Shown: positions 15,472 to 17,135 of the stretch, in pieces
How positions within the stretch are numbered: position 1 is the stretch's first letter
Layout of the letters: each line of letters starts with the position of its first letter
DNA from: JBJFCE01 sp051888775
GTDB lineage: Bacteria > Bacillota > Clostridia > Lachnospirales > Lachnospiraceae
NCBI GenBank assembly: GCA_051888775.1
Contig: JBJFCE010000021.1
Location: 1 to 17,135 of the forward strand
Length of the DNA: 17,135 nucleotides
Direction: 5' to 3'
Position numbers and translations under genes: made by a program
Notes under the pieces: model-generated
Databases searched by the model: none
What the model saw: only the letters and a program-made list of their open reading frames with translations
What the model was told of the DNA's origin: nothing

Positions 15472-16269
15472 ATGAGAATGTGCAGTATTGCCAGCGGAAG
15501 CAGCGGCAATTGCATTTATATCGGCTCGGATACGACACATCTGCTCGTGGATGTGGGAATCAGCGGAAAAAAAGCGGCAGAGGGAGTGGAGTCGCTTGGC
15601 ATCCGCATGGACGAGCTGGACGGAATATTGATCACGCATGAGCATAACGATCATGTCAACGGTCTGGGCGTACTTGCCAGAAAATATCAGATACCGATCT
15701 ATGCAACAAACGGAACGATACAGGCCATCCGTCGGATGGGCAATCTCGGAACGATAGAGGAAGATTTGTTTCATCCGATCCGGGTACAGGATAAATTTAC
15801 CTTAAAGGATATTACAGTGAATTCCATGAGAATCTCGCATGACGCGGCAGAGCCTGTTGCATATAAGTTCTCCTGCGACGGACAAAAAGCGGCGGTCATT
15901 ACAGACCTTGGCACTTATGACGACTATATCGTGGATAATCTGCGCGGTATGGATGCACTGTTGATGGAGGCAAACCATGATGTCCATATGCTGGAGGTCG
16001 GACCGTATCCGTATTATCTCAAGCAGCGTATTTTAGGCGAGCATGGGCATCTGTGCAATGAGGCATCCGGACGGTTGTTAAGTGAAATATTACATGATAA
16101 TATAAAAGCAGTGATGCTCGGGCACCTGAGTAAGGAAAATAATATGCCGGAGCTTGCCTATGAGACAGTTCGTCTGGAGATTACTAATTCGGATACACCG
16201 TACCGGGCGGATGACTTTAAGATCATGGTCGCAAAACGGAGTGAACGTTCGGAAGTAATTGAGATCTGA
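15472..16269 (+). CDS. walJ: WalJ/YycJ-type metallo-beta-lactamase-fold hydrolase
   Basis: This is a cytoplasmic MBL-fold metal-dependent hydrolase. Its Bacillus relative YycJ/WalJ is linked to the WalRK cell-wall regulon and is thought to be a DNA-processing 5' exonuclease. The 265-aa product matches in length. Metal ligands are visible: H56, H58, D60 and H61 in THEHNDHVNG, H123 in ISHDAAEP, D145 in ITDLG, and H218 in MLGHLSKENN. The N-terminus SIASGSSGNC and GLGVLARKYQIPIYA fit this subfamily closely. GGAGAG at 15461-15466 supports ATG 15472. Here the gene is not next to walRK but follows the FtsA-like gene by 74 bp with no terminator. Confidence 0.9.
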   Translation: MRMCSIASGSSGNCIYIGSDTTHLLVDVGISGKKAAEGVESLGIRMDELDGILITHEHNDHVNGLGVLARKYQIPIYATNGTIQAIRRMGNLGTIEEDLFHPIRVQDKFTLKDITVNSMRISHDAAEPVAYKFSCDGQKAAVITDLGTYDDYIVDNLRGMDALLMEANHDVHMLEVGPYPYYLKQRILGEHGHLCNEASGRLLSEILHDNIKAVMLGHLSKENNMPELAYETVRLEITNSDTPYRADDFKIMVAKRSERSEVIEI

Positions 16270-16315
16270 GATAACCGGATCTCTATATCATATAAGAGAA
16301 AATGAGGAGTAAAAC

Positions 16316-16588
16316 ATGAAAAAATCAATCATTACCGTAGTAGGAAAAGACACAGTCGGAATCATTGCAAAGGTATGTACCTATCTGGCAGAAAACAAAA
16401 TCAATATTCTGGATATTTCGCAGACCATCGTACAGGACTATTTTAACATGATGATGATCGTTGATATGACAAATGCGGCAAAACCGTTTCAGGATGTAAA
16501 TCAGGATCTTGCACAGATCGGTGAAGGCATCGGTGTCATTATTAAATGTCAGCGTGAGGACATTTTTAACCAGATGCACAGAATCTAG
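16316..16588 (+). CDS. ACT-domain protein, UPF0237 (GcvR-like)
   Basis: The 90-aa product is essentially one ACT domain. It begins KKSIITVVGKDTVGIIAKVCTYLAENKINILDISQTIVQDYFNMMMIVDM, with the G-h-h-x-x-V turn that usually shapes a ligand pocket between paired ACT units. Such proteins bind amino acids or similar small ligands and act as dimers. GAGGAG at about 16303-16308 precedes ATG 16316. The next gene starts 23 bases after the stop and encodes a UPF0210 protein; this pair recurs in Firmicutes, so this ACT protein probably regulates its partner. The ligand is unknown. Confidence 0.9.
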   Translation: MKKSIITVVGKDTVGIIAKVCTYLAENKINILDISQTIVQDYFNMMMIVDMTNAAKPFQDVNQDLAQIGEGIGVIIKCQREDIFNQMHRI

Positions 16589-16611
16589 AATATCGACGGA
16601 AGGAAAAAGTC

Positions 16612-17135
16612 ATGATTAACATATTTGAAGTAGCAGAAACCAATAAAATGATCGAGAAGGAAAATCTGGATGTGCGTACGATCACACTCGGTATCAGTCT
16701 GTTAGACTGCATCGATTCCGATCTCGATCGCCTGAATGAAAAGATCTACAATAAGATCACAACCGTTGCCAAGGATCTGGTAAAGACCGGACAATATATC
16801 GAGGATGAGTTTGGAATTCCCATCGTTAACAAACGGATTTCCGTGACCCCAATTGCACTGGTGGGTGGTTCTGCCTGTAAAACACCGGAGGATTTTGTGA
16901 CGATCGCCAAGACCCTTGACAGAGCAAGGGAAGCTGTCGGTGTGAATTTCCTCGGCGGATATTCTGCGTTAGTGGCAAAGGGTATGACAAAGGCGGATGA
17001 ACTTCTGATCCGTTCCATCCCGCAGGCGCTTGCAGAGACCGAGCTGGTGTGCAGTTCTGTCAATCTCGGGTCTACCAAGACCGGAATCAACATGGATGCT
17101 GTTAAGCTGATGGGTGAGATCATCAAGGAGACAGC
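16612..17135 (+). CDS. UPF0210 (DUF711, PFL-like) family protein, 3' truncated by window end
   Basis: The frame is open from ATG 16612 to the edge (174 full codons) with GGAAGG at about 16598-16603. It begins MINIFEVAETNKMIEKENLDVRTITLGISLLDC, the standard N-terminus of the UPF0210 family, which is usually about 450 aa; roughly 60 per cent is therefore missing. Further family segments are VNKRISVTPIALVGGS and GVNFLGGYSALVAKGMT. Members are described as having a fold related to pyruvate formate-lyase, but the visible part shows no glycyl-radical motif and the reaction is unknown. Its ACT partner lies immediately upstream. Confidence 0.92.
   Translation, partial: MINIFEVAETNKMIEKENLDVRTITLGISLLDCIDSDLDRLNEKIYNKITTVAKDLVKTGQYIEDEFGIPIVNKRISVTPIALVGGSACKTPEDFVTIAKTLDRAREAVGVNFLGGYSALVAKGMTKADELLIRSIPQALAETELVCSSVNLGSTKTGINMDAVKLMGEIIKET

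Noticed and set aside
16261..16282. GAGATC/GATCTC hairpin at the end of walJ
   Set aside because: The stem is only 6 bp with an 11-bp loop and no T tract, and it partly lies in the coding region. It is not supportable as a terminator.
1..17135. CRISPR array, insertion sequence, prophage or defence system
   Set aside because: No direct-repeat and spacer pattern, transposase, integrase, phage structural gene or nuclease/toxin pair was found on either strand.

Overview
The window reads as ordinary chromosome of a low-to-moderate GC Gram-positive anaerobe of the Clostridia, most probably a Lachnospiraceae (Roseburia/Eubacterium/Butyrivibrio-like) bacterium. This placement is inferred from protein character (CheV, the LysA-like decarboxylase, the FtsA-like protein between coaE and walJ), strong GGAGG-type ribosome binding sites, sigma-A-type promoters and a tRNA gene without an encoded CCA. 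Every supported gene lies on the + strand. No phage, insertion sequence, CRISPR array or defence locus is visible.

Layout. 1-150: tail of an unidentified gene and its intrinsic terminator. 151-3118: a promoter, cheV, and a large lysine/glutamate-rich single-pass membrane protein; a strong terminator hairpin sits directly against the ribosome binding site of the second gene. 3165-4546: hisH and hisF, the two halves of imidazole glycerol phosphate synthase, overlapping by one base. 4632-5306: ung, uracil-DNA glycosylase. 5318-5518: a 201-nt near-perfect palindrome with 64-bp arms. 5555-6838: a divergent LysA-type PLP decarboxylase. 6839-7217: hairpins, a degenerate 20-bp tandem repeat, a tRNA-Leu(CAA) with promoter and terminator. 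7281-8276: a four-helix membrane protein that looks internally duplicated. 8303-9434: a promoter and a membrane-anchored diguanylate cyclase. 9628-17135: a tightly packed run of an orphan zf-HC2 anti-sigma-like protein, polA, coaE, an FtsA/PilM-family ATPase with a long beta-rich tail, walJ, an ACT-domain protein and the start of a UPF0210 protein that runs off the window.

How it fits together. The polA-coaE-FtsA-like block is tightly linked (a 10-bp gap from the anti-sigma-like gene to polA, then 1-bp and 14-bp overlaps) and mixes DNA repair, coenzyme A synthesis and a cell-division-type ATPase. WalJ and the ACT/UPF0210 pair follow at 40-75 bp spacing with no terminator between them, so one long transcript is likely. 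cheV and the cyclic-di-GMP synthase point to chemotaxis and surface-behaviour signalling.

I see no unmistakable new multi-gene system. The best leads are the 201-nt palindrome, the cheV-linked membrane protein whose N-terminus resembles the CheY-binding peptide of FliM, the repeated beta-rich tail of the FtsA-like protein, and the orphan anti-sigma-like gene in front of polA. Several starts were moved from the longest open frame to the start with a proper ribosome binding site (1283, 3785, 5555, 9628, 9959, 13283).
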